The notes under the pieces: model-generated
The model's database searches: none
What the model saw: only the letters and a program-made list of their open reading frames with translations
Told to the model about the DNA's origin: nothing
Assembly (NCBI RefSeq): GCF_014596445.1
Contig: NZ_MECL01000025.1
Location: 1 to 64,000, forward strand
DNA: 64,000 nucleotides
From: Streptomyces sp. CBMA29
GTDB taxonomy: Bacteria > Actinomycetota > Actinomycetes > Streptomycetales > Streptomycetaceae
Direction of reading: 5' to 3'
Shown here: piece by piece, positions 1-7,928 of the stretch
How the letters are laid out: each line of letters opens with the position of its first letter
Position numbering within the stretch: the first letter of the stretch is position 1
Translations under genes and position numbers: made by a program

Positions 1-192
1 GCCGCCGACCGCGGCGGGCAGCGCGAGCCCCGGCAGGCCGAGCGCCCGCGCGAGATGGCGCCACAGCGCCTCGTCGTGCCCCGCCGCCGTGGCGACGGCG
101 GCGCGCACATCGTCGGGACCACAGCGTTTGTGCAGCAGGTCCCGCAATGTGCGCCGGATTTCGGCCTGCTCGTCGGTGAACGCGGCGTCCAT
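1..192 (-). CDS. Acyl-CoA dehydrogenase, N-terminal fragment (cut by window edge)
   Basis: Only the first 64 codons lie in the window; the gene runs off the left end. The translated start (MDAAFTDEQAEIRRTLRDLL) is the usual first helix of an acyl-CoA dehydrogenase, an FAD flavoprotein that makes the alpha-beta double bond of acyl-CoA esters. A GGAGG-like site lies just upstream of the ATG at 190-192. The TCTGACG-type operator at 219-239 lies 27 bp upstream of the start, so this gene probably belongs to the same regulon as the catabolic genes to its right. Substrate unknown. Family assignment is fairly safe despite the short fragment because of the ETDEQ-like opening and its context. Confidence 0.75.
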   Translation of the reverse strand, partial: MDAAFTDEQAEIRRTLRDLLHKRCGPDDVRAAVATAAGHDEALWRHLARALGLPGLALPAAVGG

Positions 193-218
193 CGGCCGCT
201 CCTCCCTGCCACGACTGC

Positions 219-239
219 GATCTGACGGGGCGTCATCTT
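219..239. promoter_or_regulatory. Regulon operator, copy 1
   Basis: Imperfect palindrome GATCTGA-N7-TCATCTT. The left half matches the other ten copies well; the right half is the least conserved of the set. It stands upstream of the acyl-CoA dehydrogenase starting at 192. Inferred to bind the same repressor as the other copies. Confidence 0.6.
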
Positions 240-476
240 AGGTGTCCCCCGCCACGATGCCCAGGCCCGTGCACCGCCGATACGCGATCCGACCGCAAGG
301 CCGCACCTGGTGACGGTCGCCCCACCGGCACCTGGGCGGATAAGTGAACCCGTAACACCGCACGGCCGCCACCTCTACGGGTCCCGTAGGGACCGCCCGC
401 GCGGGACCGTTACGCCGACCCGCCCCGGCCACCCGCGCACGCCCCCGCACTGACGCGCGCACCCTGGCGGGGCATC

Positions 477-752
477 ATGTCCCGCATGACCAGCAGCAGC
501 CAGCCGCCGGGGGCGCCGCGGCGCAGCGCCCTCCGCCGCTTCCTCTCCCCCGGCCCCGACTCCTCGACGACCCAGCTCAGGGCGTACGCGTGGACGTGGG
601 CGATCTTGCTGGCGGTGTGGATCAGCGCGCAGTTCTGGGCGCATCCGGACGGGTCGCGCAGGGCGCTGTACATCGTGCTGTCACTGGTCTCGATCACGCA
701 GGCGCTGAGCGCGCTCGCACTGCTGAGCAAGCGGTCGGGCAGGCGGCGCTGA
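477..752 (+). CDS. Small two-helix membrane protein, function unknown
   Basis: A 91-residue protein with a basic, proline-rich N-terminus and two hydrophobic stretches at about residues 37-54 and 63-83, ending in a basic tail (KRSGRRR). This predicts a small integral membrane hairpin. I do not recognise the family. The ATG at 477 lacks a good ribosome binding site; the ATG at 486 in the same frame is an alternative. It lies alone between the acyl-CoA dehydrogenase fragment and the thiolase-like gene, and no regulon operator lies directly in front of it, so it is probably not part of the catabolic system. Confidence 0.6.
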   Translation: MSRMTSSSQPPGAPRRSALRRFLSPGPDSSTTQLRAYAWTWAILLAVWISAQFWAHPDGSRRALYIVLSLVSITQALSALALLSKRSGRRR

Positions 753-783
753 ACCCGCACCGGGGCCGTATCGCCGCCACCTG

Positions 784-804
784 AATCTGATGTACCGTCA
801 GATT
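784..804. promoter_or_regulatory. Regulon operator, copy 2 (perfect arms)
   Basis: AATCTGA-N7-TCAGATT, the most symmetrical copy: both 7-bp arms are exact inverted repeats. It ends one base before the ATG of the thiolase-like gene at 806, so a bound protein would cover the start region itself. Confidence 0.75.
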
Positions 805-805
805 C

Positions 806-1984
806 ATGGCTCAACGCCCCCGTGGACAACGTGCTGTGGCGGTCGTCGGCGTCGCCCTGTCGGAGTGCGGACGGGTGGACGACGCCACCGCGTACGCGCT
901 GCACGCGCAGGCGGCCAGGCGCGCGCTCGCCGACTCCGGCCTTGACCGGGCCGTGGTGGACGGCCTGGCCTCCGCGGGGCTCGGCACGCTGGCGCCGGTC
1001 GAGGTGGCCGAGTATCTGGGACTGCGGCCGACCTGGGTGGACTCCACGGCCGTGGGCGGCTCGACGTGGGAGGTGATGGCCGCGCACGCGGCGGACGCCA
1101 TAGCCGCGGGCCATGCCAACGCCGTGCTGCTCGTCTACGGCTCCACCGCCCGCGCCGATCTCAAGGCGGGCCGGCGTACCGCCAATCTGTCCTTCGGGGC
1201 GGGCGGCCCGCTCCAGTTCGAGGTCCCCTACGGCCACACGCTGATCTCCAAGTACGCGATGGCCGCGCGGCGCCATATGCACGAGTACGGCACCACCTTG
1301 GAGCAACTCGCCGAAGTCGCCGTCCAGGCGCGGTCGAACGCGGCCCGTAATCCCGACGCCATGTACCGCGCGCCCATCACCGTGGACGAGGTGCTGTCGG
1401 GGCCGATGATCGCGGACCCGTTCACCAAGCTGCACTGCTGCCTGCGCTCCGACGGCGGCGGCGCCGTATTGCTGGCGGCCGAGGAATATGTGACGGATTG
1501 CGCCAAGCCGCCGGTGTGGGTGCTGGGCAGCGGCACCTCGGTGTCGCACACGTCGATGGCGCAGTGGCCGGACTTCACCGTCTCCCCCGCCGCGGTCTCG
1601 GGACGGCTGGCCTTCGAGCGCGCCGGGGTGACGCCCGCGGAGATCGACCTGGCGGAGATCTACGACGCCTTCACCTATATGACGCTGGTAACGCTGGAGG
1701 ATCTGGGGTTCTGCGCCAAGGGCGAGGGCGGCGCCTTTGTGGCGGACGGGCGGCTGACGGTGGACGGGGCACTGCCGGTGAACACCGACGGCGGCGGCCT
1801 GTCCGCCTGCCACCCCGGTATGCGCGGGCTGTTCCTGCTGGTCGAGGCCGTACGGCAGTTGCGCGGCGAGGCGGGTGAGCGGCAGGTGCGCAAGGCGGGC
1901 GGACGGCTGCCGGAGCTGGCCGTCGCGTCGGGGACCGGCGGCTGGTTCTGCTCCTCCGGCACGATGGTGCTCGGCCGGGGCTGA
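806..1984 (+). CDS. Thiolase-like lipid-transfer protein (Ltp2-type, probable aldolase subunit)
   Basis: A 392-residue thiolase-fold protein. The position that carries the nucleophilic cysteine in true thiolases reads AVGGSTWEVMAAHAA here, without Cys. The late CHPGMRG motif and the segment EIYDAFTYMTLVTLEDLGFC are typical of the SCP-x/Ltp group. Known members such as Ltp2 pair with a DUF35 protein and split beta-hydroxyacyl-CoA with a tertiary alcohol by retro-aldol cleavage. A DUF35 gene is present at 3018-3455, which supports that role. There is no Shine-Dalgarno sequence before the ATG and the operator at 784-804 abuts it, so the mRNA is probably leaderless. Exact substrate unknown. Confidence 0.85.
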   Translation: MAQRPRGQRAVAVVGVALSECGRVDDATAYALHAQAARRALADSGLDRAVVDGLASAGLGTLAPVEVAEYLGLRPTWVDSTAVGGSTWEVMAAHAADAIAAGHANAVLLVYGSTARADLKAGRRTANLSFGAGGPLQFEVPYGHTLISKYAMAARRHMHEYGTTLEQLAEVAVQARSNAARNPDAMYRAPITVDEVLSGPMIADPFTKLHCCLRSDGGGAVLLAAEEYVTDCAKPPVWVLGSGTSVSHTSMAQWPDFTVSPAAVSGRLAFERAGVTPAEIDLAEIYDAFTYMTLVTLEDLGFCAKGEGGAFVADGRLTVDGALPVNTDGGGLSACHPGMRGLFLLVEAVRQLRGEAGERQVRKAGGRLPELAVASGTGGWFCSSGTMVLGRG

Positions 1985-2057
1985 GGCCGGCGGTCCGAAC
2001 GGGCCCGTGCCGGTGTCCCGGCCCTGCGCGGCCGGGTGCGCCCGATAACCTTCCCGC

Positions 2058-2990
2058 GTGCTGCGACGTCTCCTGCTGCCCGCCGTGTGCACCGCCGCGC
2101 TGGTCCTGGTGTCGGTGCTGCTGCCCGGCGCCGGACACCCGCGTACGGCGCCGCACTGGACGAACAGGGCCGCCGCGAGCTTCTGGACTCCCGAGCGGAT
2201 GGCCGACTCCATGCCGTCGTCGGTCCGGCAGCTCGGTCCGGCGGCGGAACCGGGCGCCGTGCCGGGGCCGTTCACCCGCTCCGAGACCGCGACGCACTTC
2301 GGGGGCGTCCCGACCGTCGGCATGCTCTTCTCAGTCGACGGCGACATGACCGCGCACTTCTGCACCGCGAGCGTCGTGCACAGCCCCGGCCGCGACCTGA
2401 TCCTGACCGCGGCGCACTGCCGACCGGGAGCGAACATCGGCTTCGTACCGCAGTTCCGCGCGGGTGCGGCCCGGCAGCCGTACGGGATCTGGGCCGTCTC
2501 GCAGGTCTTCACCGACGCGCGCTGGGCGCCCGCGGACGACGCGGAATCCGCCTACGACTTCGCCTTCGCCCGGGTCGCGCCGGACGCGGACGGGCGGCGG
2601 ATCGAGGAGGTGACGGGCGCCAATCGCCTGACCCGTACACCCGGCTTCCACAACCGCGTCACCGTCATCGGCTACCCGCGCACCTCCGACGACCCGTCCG
2701 ACGAGGCGATCACCTGCACGACGACCACCTCGCGGCTCGAAGGGCTGCGCCAATTGCAGCTGGTGTGCGCGGGGTACTTCGCCGGCACCTCCGGCAGCCC
2801 GTGGCTGCTCGACTACAACACCCGTACCAAGAGCGGCGGTGTCATCGGCCTGATCGGCGGCGAGGACGAGGGCGGGCTGTCCGACCGGATCTCGTACAGC
2901 CCCTTCTTCGACGACGCGATCCAGGCGCTGTACCGGAAGGCGGTACGGGCCCGGTCGCATACGCCGCACATGGTGACGGCCAAGCGCTGA
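2058..2990 (+). CDS. Secreted trypsin-like serine protease (S1/V8 type)
   Basis: A 310-residue exported protein. Residues 1-27 form a Sec signal peptide with RR near the start and a hydrophobic core. The chymotrypsin-fold triad is visible: His in LTAAHC, Asp in AYDFAFARV and Ser in GTSGSPW, which resembles the V8/glutamyl endopeptidase group more than digestive trypsins. Two cysteine pairs could form disulfides (FC...HC and TC...VC). The start is GTG at 2058. It lacks a regulon operator and ends 27 bp from the convergent DUF35 gene, so it is probably a bystander within the catabolic cluster. Cleavage specificity cannot be read from the sequence. Confidence 0.88.
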   Translation: MLRRLLLPAVCTAALVLVSVLLPGAGHPRTAPHWTNRAAASFWTPERMADSMPSSVRQLGPAAEPGAVPGPFTRSETATHFGGVPTVGMLFSVDGDMTAHFCTASVVHSPGRDLILTAAHCRPGANIGFVPQFRAGAARQPYGIWAVSQVFTDARWAPADDAESAYDFAFARVAPDADGRRIEEVTGANRLTRTPGFHNRVTVIGYPRTSDDPSDEAITCTTTTSRLEGLRQLQLVCAGYFAGTSGSPWLLDYNTRTKSGGVIGLIGGEDEGGLSDRISYSPFFDDAIQALYRKAVRARSHTPHMVTAKR

Positions 2991-3017
2991 CGCCCGCCTC
3001 ACGCGAGCGGCAGGGGC

Positions 3018-3455
3018 TCAGGCCGGGCGGAAGACGGGGATCACGGGCTGGTCCTCGGGCGGGGTTCCCGCGTCCGCGCCACGGCGGAAATCCGCCCTCA
3101 ACGGCATGCCGATCCGTAATCCTTGCGCCGCGCAGCCGATGACTTCCGTCATCATGCGCGGCCCTTCGGCGAGGTCGACGACAGCGGCTACGTAGGGGAG
3201 GCGGTCGCGGAACGGCGGCAGGTCGTTGAGGTGGACGACCGACCAGGTGTAGAGGGCGGCGAGGCCGGAGGCGGTCTCCCAGACCACGTCCTCGCTCCAG
3301 CAGTACGGGCAGAATTCGCGCGGGTAGTGGTGCGCGGCGCCGCATCCGTCGGCCCGGCAGCGCCGGATGAGCAGCCGCCCCTCGGCCGCCGCGTCCCAGT
3401 AAGCGCGGGTGAAGGGGTCGGCCTGCGGCAGGTCGAACCGCGCCGCGCCGCTCAC
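3018..3455 (-). CDS. DUF35 OB-fold / zinc-ribbon protein (aldolase partner)
   Basis: A 145-residue protein starting at a GTG that overlaps the stop of the DoxX-like gene (GTGA). The N-terminal half has a rubredoxin-like zinc knuckle (CRADGC followed about 13 residues later by CPYC); the C-terminal half has the OB-fold beta pattern (LYTWSVVHLNDLPPF, PYVAAVVDLAEGPRMM). Proteins of this kind (ChsH2 C-terminal domain in steroid catabolism) bind Ltp2-type thiolase-like proteins and are needed for their aldolase activity. The thiolase-like protein at 806-1984 is the likely partner, though it is in another transcript driven by the same type of operator. Translation is probably coupled to the upstream gene. 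Confidence 0.85.
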   Translation of the reverse strand: MSGAARFDLPQADPFTRAYWDAAAEGRLLIRRCRADGCGAAHHYPREFCPYCWSEDVVWETASGLAALYTWSVVHLNDLPPFRDRLPYVAAVVDLAEGPRMMTEVIGCAAQGLRIGMPLRADFRRGADAGTPPEDQPVIPVFRPA

Positions 3456-3904
3456 CGGAACAGTCCGAAGGCGTCGTCCAGCGACCACGTCTGCCAGCTC
3501 ACGGCGAAGAACGCGACGAGCGAGATCAGCGCCATCATCGCGTTCTGCCCCTGCTCGGCCCAGTCGTGGATCATCAGGACGAGATAGAGCAGGTTCAGCA
3601 GCAGGCCGCCGACGAGGGCGACGGGGGTGAGCAGGCCGGTGATCAGGCCGAGCCCGAGGGCGAGTTCGGCGTAGACCACGACGTACGCCATCAGGCGCGG
3701 GCGCGGGGCGACGACCGCCGCGAAGCCGGAGCGCACGAAGGACCAGCGGTGCCGCTCGGCCACATCGGCGGCCCAGGCGATGCCCGTGCCGCGCGCGAAC
3801 CACGCCTTCTTGTCCTTGTGCCGCCAACTCTCCAGCCACCACAACCCCAGCCCTATGCGCAGTACGGCCAGCCATTCCGGGCCGCTGAGCCAGATCGCGC
3901 GCAT
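3452..3904 (-). CDS. DoxX-like integral membrane protein
   Basis: A 150-residue protein with four hydrophobic segments. The pattern (RIGLGLWWLESWRHK at the first helix, YAELALGLGLITGLLTPVALVGG in the middle, a short C-terminal helix) matches the DoxX/DoxD family, small quinone-linked or redox-associated membrane proteins of often unknown role. A strong GGAGGAGGT ribosome binding site precedes the ATG. It is the first gene of a two-gene transcript with the DUF35 gene and is divergent from the flavin monooxygenase; the operator at 3920-3940 lies between the two. Its job in the pathway is not known; electron transfer or uptake are possibilities only. Confidence 0.75.
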   Translation of the reverse strand: MRAIWLSGPEWLAVLRIGLGLWWLESWRHKDKKAWFARGTGIAWAADVAERHRWSFVRSGFAAVVAPRPRLMAYVVVYAELALGLGLITGLLTPVALVGGLLLNLLYLVLMIHDWAEQGQNAMMALISLVAFFAVSWQTWSLDDAFGLFR

Positions 3905-3919
3905 GCCGGACCTCCTCCG

Positions 3920-3940
3920 AATCTGACGGTACGTCAGTTC
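3920..3940. promoter_or_regulatory. Regulon operator, copy 3 (divergent)
   Basis: AATCTGA-N7-TCAGTTC in the 183-bp gap between the DoxX/DUF35 unit and the flavin monooxygenase. It lies only 15 bp from the DoxX start and about 150 bp from the monooxygenase start, so repression of the leftward unit is the clearer prediction. Confidence 0.7.
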
Positions 3941-4087
3941 AGCGGACAGTGGGCGGTGTGCGCAAGAGGCCGGACCAAACCTCGCCGACCGATCCGTTCC
4001 GGGCTACGCTCACACGCGCGCGAGCAGTTACCTTCCGGTACCGCCGCAACTCGTTCTCGTACGACTTTCAGGCCCCGGGAGTTCTCC

Positions 4088-5269
4088 ATGTCCCACCTCA
4101 GCAAGGCCGGTTCGGGCACGCCCGCGAGCAGCGCGACCGCCGAGCCGGACGCCATCGTCATCGGCGCGGGACCCGGCGGCCTGGCCGCCGCGGCCGCGCT
4201 CAGACAGCGAGGGGTACGCCCCCTGGTGCTGGAGCGCTCGGAACACCTCGGCGCCTCCTGGCGCGCCCACTACGACCGGCTGCGGCTGCACACCACACGC
4301 CGGCTGTCCGCGCTGCCCGGCCTGCAGATCCCGCGCGCGTACGGCCGTTGGGTCGCCCGCGACGACGTGGTGCGCTACCTGGAGCAGTACGCCGAGCACC
4401 ACGACCTGGACATCACCACCGGCATAGCGGTGGAGCGCGTCGACCGCGCCGCGTCGGGCTCGGGCTGGGAACTGCCCGCCAACGGCGGCCGGGTGCTGAC
4501 CTCGCCGGTGGTCGTCGTCGCCACCGGCCACAACCACGCGCCGCACGTACCGGACTGGGAGGGCCGCGACACCTTCCCCGGCGAACTCCTGCACTCCGCC
4601 GCCTACCGCAACGCCGCCCCCTACGCCGGACGCGACGTGCTCGTCGTCGGCGTCGGCAACAGCGGCGCCGAGATCGCCGTCGACCTCGTAGAAGGCGGCG
4701 CCGCCCGGGTACGGCTCGCGGTCCGCACCCCGCCGCACATCATGCGCCGCTCCACGGCGGGCTGGCCCGCGCAGGCCAGCGGCATCCTGTGCCGACGGCT
4801 GCCGACCCGCGTCGTCGACCGCGTCGCCCCGTACATCGAGCGGGCCAGCGTGCCCGACCTGTCGGCGTACGGCCTGCCCCGCCCGGAGACCGGCCTGTAC
4901 GAGTGCGTGCTCGACGGCTCCATCCCCGTGCAGGACGTGGGCCTGATCGAGGCCGTACGCGCCCGGCGGGTCGAACCCGTCGCCGCCGTCGAGCGTTTCG
5001 ACGGCGACAAGGTGCACCTGGCAGACGGCTCGCAGATCAGCCCCGAGGTCGTCATCGCCGCCACCGGGTACCGGCGCGGCCTCGAACCGCTCGTCGGCCA
5101 TCTCGGCGTACTCGACGGGCGCGGGCGCCCGGTCGTGCACGGCGCCCGCTCCCCCAAGGGCGCCCCCGGCCTGTACTTCACCGGATTCACCAACCCCATC
5201 AGCGGCATGTTCCGCGAAATGGCCATCGACGCCCGCCGGATCGCCCGGAAGGTGTCCCACACCCGCTGA
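4088..5269 (+). CDS. Flavin-containing monooxygenase (class B)
   Basis: A 393-residue FAD/NADPH enzyme. An FAD-binding GAGPGG motif occurs near residue 24, a second Rossmann motif (VVGVGNSGAEIAVDL) binds NADPH, and ATGYRRG is the usual C-terminal signature. The fingerprint F-P-G-E-L-L-H-S-A-A-Y fits FMO enzymes (FxGxxxHxxxY/F); Baeyer-Villiger enzymes have Trp as the last residue, so heteroatom or C-hydroxylation is more likely than lactone formation. The ATG at 4088 follows GGGAG at good spacing; in-frame sequence farther upstream is not coding. It probably belongs to the regulon via the operator at 3920-3940. Substrate unknown. Confidence 0.88.
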   Translation: MSHLSKAGSGTPASSATAEPDAIVIGAGPGGLAAAAALRQRGVRPLVLERSEHLGASWRAHYDRLRLHTTRRLSALPGLQIPRAYGRWVARDDVVRYLEQYAEHHDLDITTGIAVERVDRAASGSGWELPANGGRVLTSPVVVVATGHNHAPHVPDWEGRDTFPGELLHSAAYRNAAPYAGRDVLVVGVGNSGAEIAVDLVEGGAARVRLAVRTPPHIMRRSTAGWPAQASGILCRRLPTRVVDRVAPYIERASVPDLSAYGLPRPETGLYECVLDGSIPVQDVGLIEAVRARRVEPVAAVERFDGDKVHLADGSQISPEVVIAATGYRRGLEPLVGHLGVLDGRGRPVVHGARSPKGAPGLYFTGFTNPISGMFREMAIDARRIARKVSHTR

Positions 5270-5468
5270 CCCGTACGCGCCCGCTCCGTACGCACCGCCG
5301 CGGCGACCGGTCGTGCGCGCGCTGACGCACGCCCGCTCCCCCACCCCCTCTCTCCCCATGGCCGCCGACCCACTTGGGCGCCCCGAATCCCGCACCCCCG
5401 CGAGGGCCCGGACGCCGCGCGTCCGCACCCCGCGCGGGGCCGCACATTTCTTTTCCGTGACCCGACTG

Positions 5469-5513
5469 TTCCTGACAGGTCGTCAGTTCAGTAATCTGAC
5501 TATGCGTCAGCTC
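5469..5513. promoter_or_regulatory. Regulon operators, copies 4 and 5 (tandem)
   Basis: Two palindromes, TTCCTGA-N7-TCAGTTC at 5469-5489 and AATCTGA-N7-TCAGCTC at 5493-5513. Their centres are 24 bp apart, so they would not overlap. They end 32 bp before the start of the ADP-forming acyl-CoA synthetase. Confidence 0.72.
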
Positions 5514-5545
5514 TGTAGACCCAGCAGCAGGAGGGGGCGAGACCG

Positions 5546-7723
5546 ATGCTCGGATCCACGTTCAGCACCCGCAGTCCCGGCCCGGGGCCCGTCGCGCGCG
5601 GCGGGCCGGACACCGATGTCGGCGGCCGTCCGCTGCACGCCCCCGTACCCGACCTCGACCGGTTCTTCCGGCCACGGACGGTGGCGGTGGTCGGCGCGTC
5701 CGACACCGAGGGGCGGCCCAACACCGGCATCACGCGACAGCTCCTGACCTGGTCGCAGCGGGTCGGCGCCCAGTTGCTGCCGGTCAATCCCGGCCGGGAG
5801 ACCGTCTTCGGCCTGCCCTGCCACGCCTCGGTGACCGACCTCCCGGAGGACGTGGACCTGGCCGTGCTGCTGGTCGCCGACCCGCTGCCGGTGATCGAGC
5901 GACTGGGCGAGGCGAAGGTCTCCTTCGCCGTGGCCTTCGCCTCCGGCTTCGCCGAGACCGGCGCCGAGGGCGCGGCGGCCCAGACCCGGCTGGCCGAGGT
6001 CGTCGCCCGCTCCGGCATGCGGCTGCTCGGGCCGAACACCAACCTCAACGCCTTCGAGGAGTTCCGCGAGGACCTCACGGGACCCGCCATCGCGCTGATC
6101 ACCCAGTCCGGCCACCAGGGCCGCCCCCTGCACTCCCTCCAGCAGCTCGGCATCCGGCTCAGTCACTGGGCGCCCACCGGCAACGAAGCGGACCTGGAGA
6201 CCGCCGACTTCATCTCCTACTTCGCCGGGCAGCCCGAGGTCGGCGCCATCGCCGCGTATGTGGAAGGGCTCAAGGACGGCCGGTCGTTCTGCCTCGCCGC
6301 CGACCGCGCCGCCCGGCGCAAGGTGCCGGTGGTGATGGTCAAGGTGGGCCGCACCGACGCCGGGGCCAGGACCGCCGCCTCGCACACCGGCAAGCTCACC
6401 GGCACCGATTCCGTGATCGACGCCGCCCTGCGGCAGTTCGGCGTGATCCGCGTCGACGGGCTCGACGAACTCCAGGACACCGCGGCCCTGCTGGCCCGCG
6501 CCCGGCCGCCCGCCGCGGACGGGGTCGTCGTCTACTCCATATCCGGCGGCACCGGCGCGCACTTCGCCGACCTGGCCACCTCGGCCGGGCTGCGGCTGCC
6601 CGCGCTGTCGGAGGCCAAGCGCACCGAACTCCACCAGTGGATCCCGGACTACCTCAACGTCGCCAACCCGGTCGACAACGGCGGCCACCCGGTGGGCGAC
6701 TGGCGCGGCCGGAAGATCATCGACGCGATCCTGGCCGATCCGGCCGTCGGCGTACTGATCTGTCCCATCACCGGCCCCTTCCCGCCGATGAGCGACAAAC
6801 TGGCGCGCGACCTGGCGGACGCGGCCGAGGAGACGGACAAGCTGATCTGCGTGGTGTGGGGCTCCCCGGTCGGCACCGAGGACGCCTACCGCACGACCCT
6901 GCTGGGCTCCTCCCGGCTGGCGACCTTCCGGACCTTCGGCAACTGCGTCACCGCCGTGAAGGCCTACCTCGACCACCACCGCTTCACCGCCGCCTACCGC
7001 TCGCCCTTCGACGAAGCGCCGCGCACACCGTCGTCCTCGGCGCGCAAGGCGCGCGGCCTGCTGCGCGCGGGCCACCAGCTCAGCGAGCACGCGGCCAAGC
7101 AACTGCTGCGGGCGTACGGGATCCGGGTGCCGCGCGAGCAGTTGGTGACCAGCGCGGCGGGCGCCGTCCGGGCCGCGGGCCTGGTCGGCTACCCGGTGGT
7201 GATGAAGGCTTCCGCGGCGCAACTCGGGCACAAGACGGAGCTGGGCCTGGTCAGGCTCGGCCTCACCTCGGCCAGCCAGGTCAGGGACGCCTACCGCGAA
7301 CTCACCGACACCGCCCGCGCCGCCGACATCGACCTCGACGGCATCCTGGTCTGCCAACTCGTCGAGCGCGGCGTGGAGATGGTGGTCGGCATCTCGCCCG
7401 ACCCGCTCTTCGGCCCGACCGTCACCGTGGGACTCGGCGGAATCCTGGTCGAGGTCCTCGCCGACACCGCCGTACGCGTACCGCCCTTCGGGCCGGACAC
7501 CGCGCGCGGCATGCTGGACGACCTGCGGGGCCGCAGGCTCCTCGACGGGGTCAGGGGGGCGCCGCCCGCCGACACCGACGCGCTCGTCGACGTGGTCATG
7601 CGCGTGCAGCGGATGGCCATGGAGCTGGGCGACTCGCTCGCCGAACTCGACATCAACCCGCTGATGGTGCTGCCGCGCGGGCAGGGCGCGGTCGCGCTCG
7701 ACGCACTGGCCGTCTGCTACTGA
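5546..7723 (+). CDS. ADP-forming acyl-CoA synthetase (fused alpha-beta)
   Basis: A 725-residue NDP-forming acyl-CoA ligase that activates a carboxylic acid with ATP and CoA, releasing ADP and phosphate. Order of domains: CoA-binding Rossmann domain (about 35-135, TVAVVGASD), succinyl-CoA ligase-like domains (about 160-470) with the phosphohistidine loop AASHTGKLTG, and a C-terminal ATP-grasp domain (about 500-720, YPVVMKASAAQLGHKTELG, ending ELDINPLMV). Length and fusion match single-chain actinobacterial members. The ATG follows a strong GGAGGGGG site, and two operators lie directly upstream. This is one of two CoA-activating enzymes in the cluster; the other is AMP-forming (22676-24208). 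The acid used cannot be told. Confidence 0.9.
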   Translation: MLGSTFSTRSPGPGPVARGGPDTDVGGRPLHAPVPDLDRFFRPRTVAVVGASDTEGRPNTGITRQLLTWSQRVGAQLLPVNPGRETVFGLPCHASVTDLPEDVDLAVLLVADPLPVIERLGEAKVSFAVAFASGFAETGAEGAAAQTRLAEVVARSGMRLLGPNTNLNAFEEFREDLTGPAIALITQSGHQGRPLHSLQQLGIRLSHWAPTGNEADLETADFISYFAGQPEVGAIAAYVEGLKDGRSFCLAADRAARRKVPVVMVKVGRTDAGARTAASHTGKLTGTDSVIDAALRQFGVIRVDGLDELQDTAALLARARPPAADGVVVYSISGGTGAHFADLATSAGLRLPALSEAKRTELHQWIPDYLNVANPVDNGGHPVGDWRGRKIIDAILADPAVGVLICPITGPFPPMSDKLARDLADAAEETDKLICVVWGSPVGTEDAYRTTLLGSSRLATFRTFGNCVTAVKAYLDHHRFTAAYRSPFDEAPRTPSSSARKARGLLRAGHQLSEHAAKQLLRAYGIRVPREQLVTSAAGAVRAAGLVGYPVVMKASAAQLGHKTELGLVRLGLTSASQVRDAYRELTDTARAADIDLDGILVCQLVERGVEMVVGISPDPLFGPTVTVGLGGILVEVLADTAVRVPPFGPDTARGMLDDLRGRRLLDGVRGAPPADTDALVDVVMRVQRMAMELGDSLAELDINPLMVLPRGQGAVALDALAVCY

Positions 7724-7767
7724 CCGCGCCGACACGTACGCCGACGATTCGCCCCTCCCGGATCCGT

Positions 7768-7827
7768 GCCGGAACGGTCCGCGCCGCAACAGTCCGTGCC
7801 GCAACAGTCCGTGCCGGAAGGGCGCAC
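7768..7827. repeat. Four degenerate 15-bp tandem repeats
   Basis: Four 15-bp units lie in the 205-bp gap between the acyl-CoA synthetase and the crotonase. The two central ones (7783-7797 and 7798-7812, GCCGCAACAGTCCGT) are identical; the outer two differ at several positions. The following stretch to about 7918 is also of low complexity (CCGCGCCC and CTCTTCCCG repeats). No gene is evident in the gap. Confidence 0.7.
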
Positions 7828-7928
7828 GCCGACACGTCCCGCTCCCGGACGCCGCGCGCCCCATCGTCCCGCGCCCGAATGCCCCGCGCCCGCTCTTCCC
7901 GCTCTTCCCGCTCCGACCGAGGATTCCC

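Noticed and set aside
410..2512. A 700-codon open frame on the minus strand opposite the thiolase-like and protease genes
   Set aside because: Its product is Arg/Gly/Ala-rich without domains; long antisense frames are expected in very GC-rich DNA, and the plus-strand genes have clear motifs.
3566..4087. N-terminal extension of the flavin monooxygenase by 174 codons
   Set aside because: It would overlap the DoxX-like gene antisense, cross the operator, and has no domain; the ATG at 4088 has a proper ribosome site.
4088..5269. Calling the monooxygenase a Baeyer-Villiger enzyme
   Set aside because: The fingerprint ends in Tyr (HSAAY) rather than the Trp of the Baeyer-Villiger motif.
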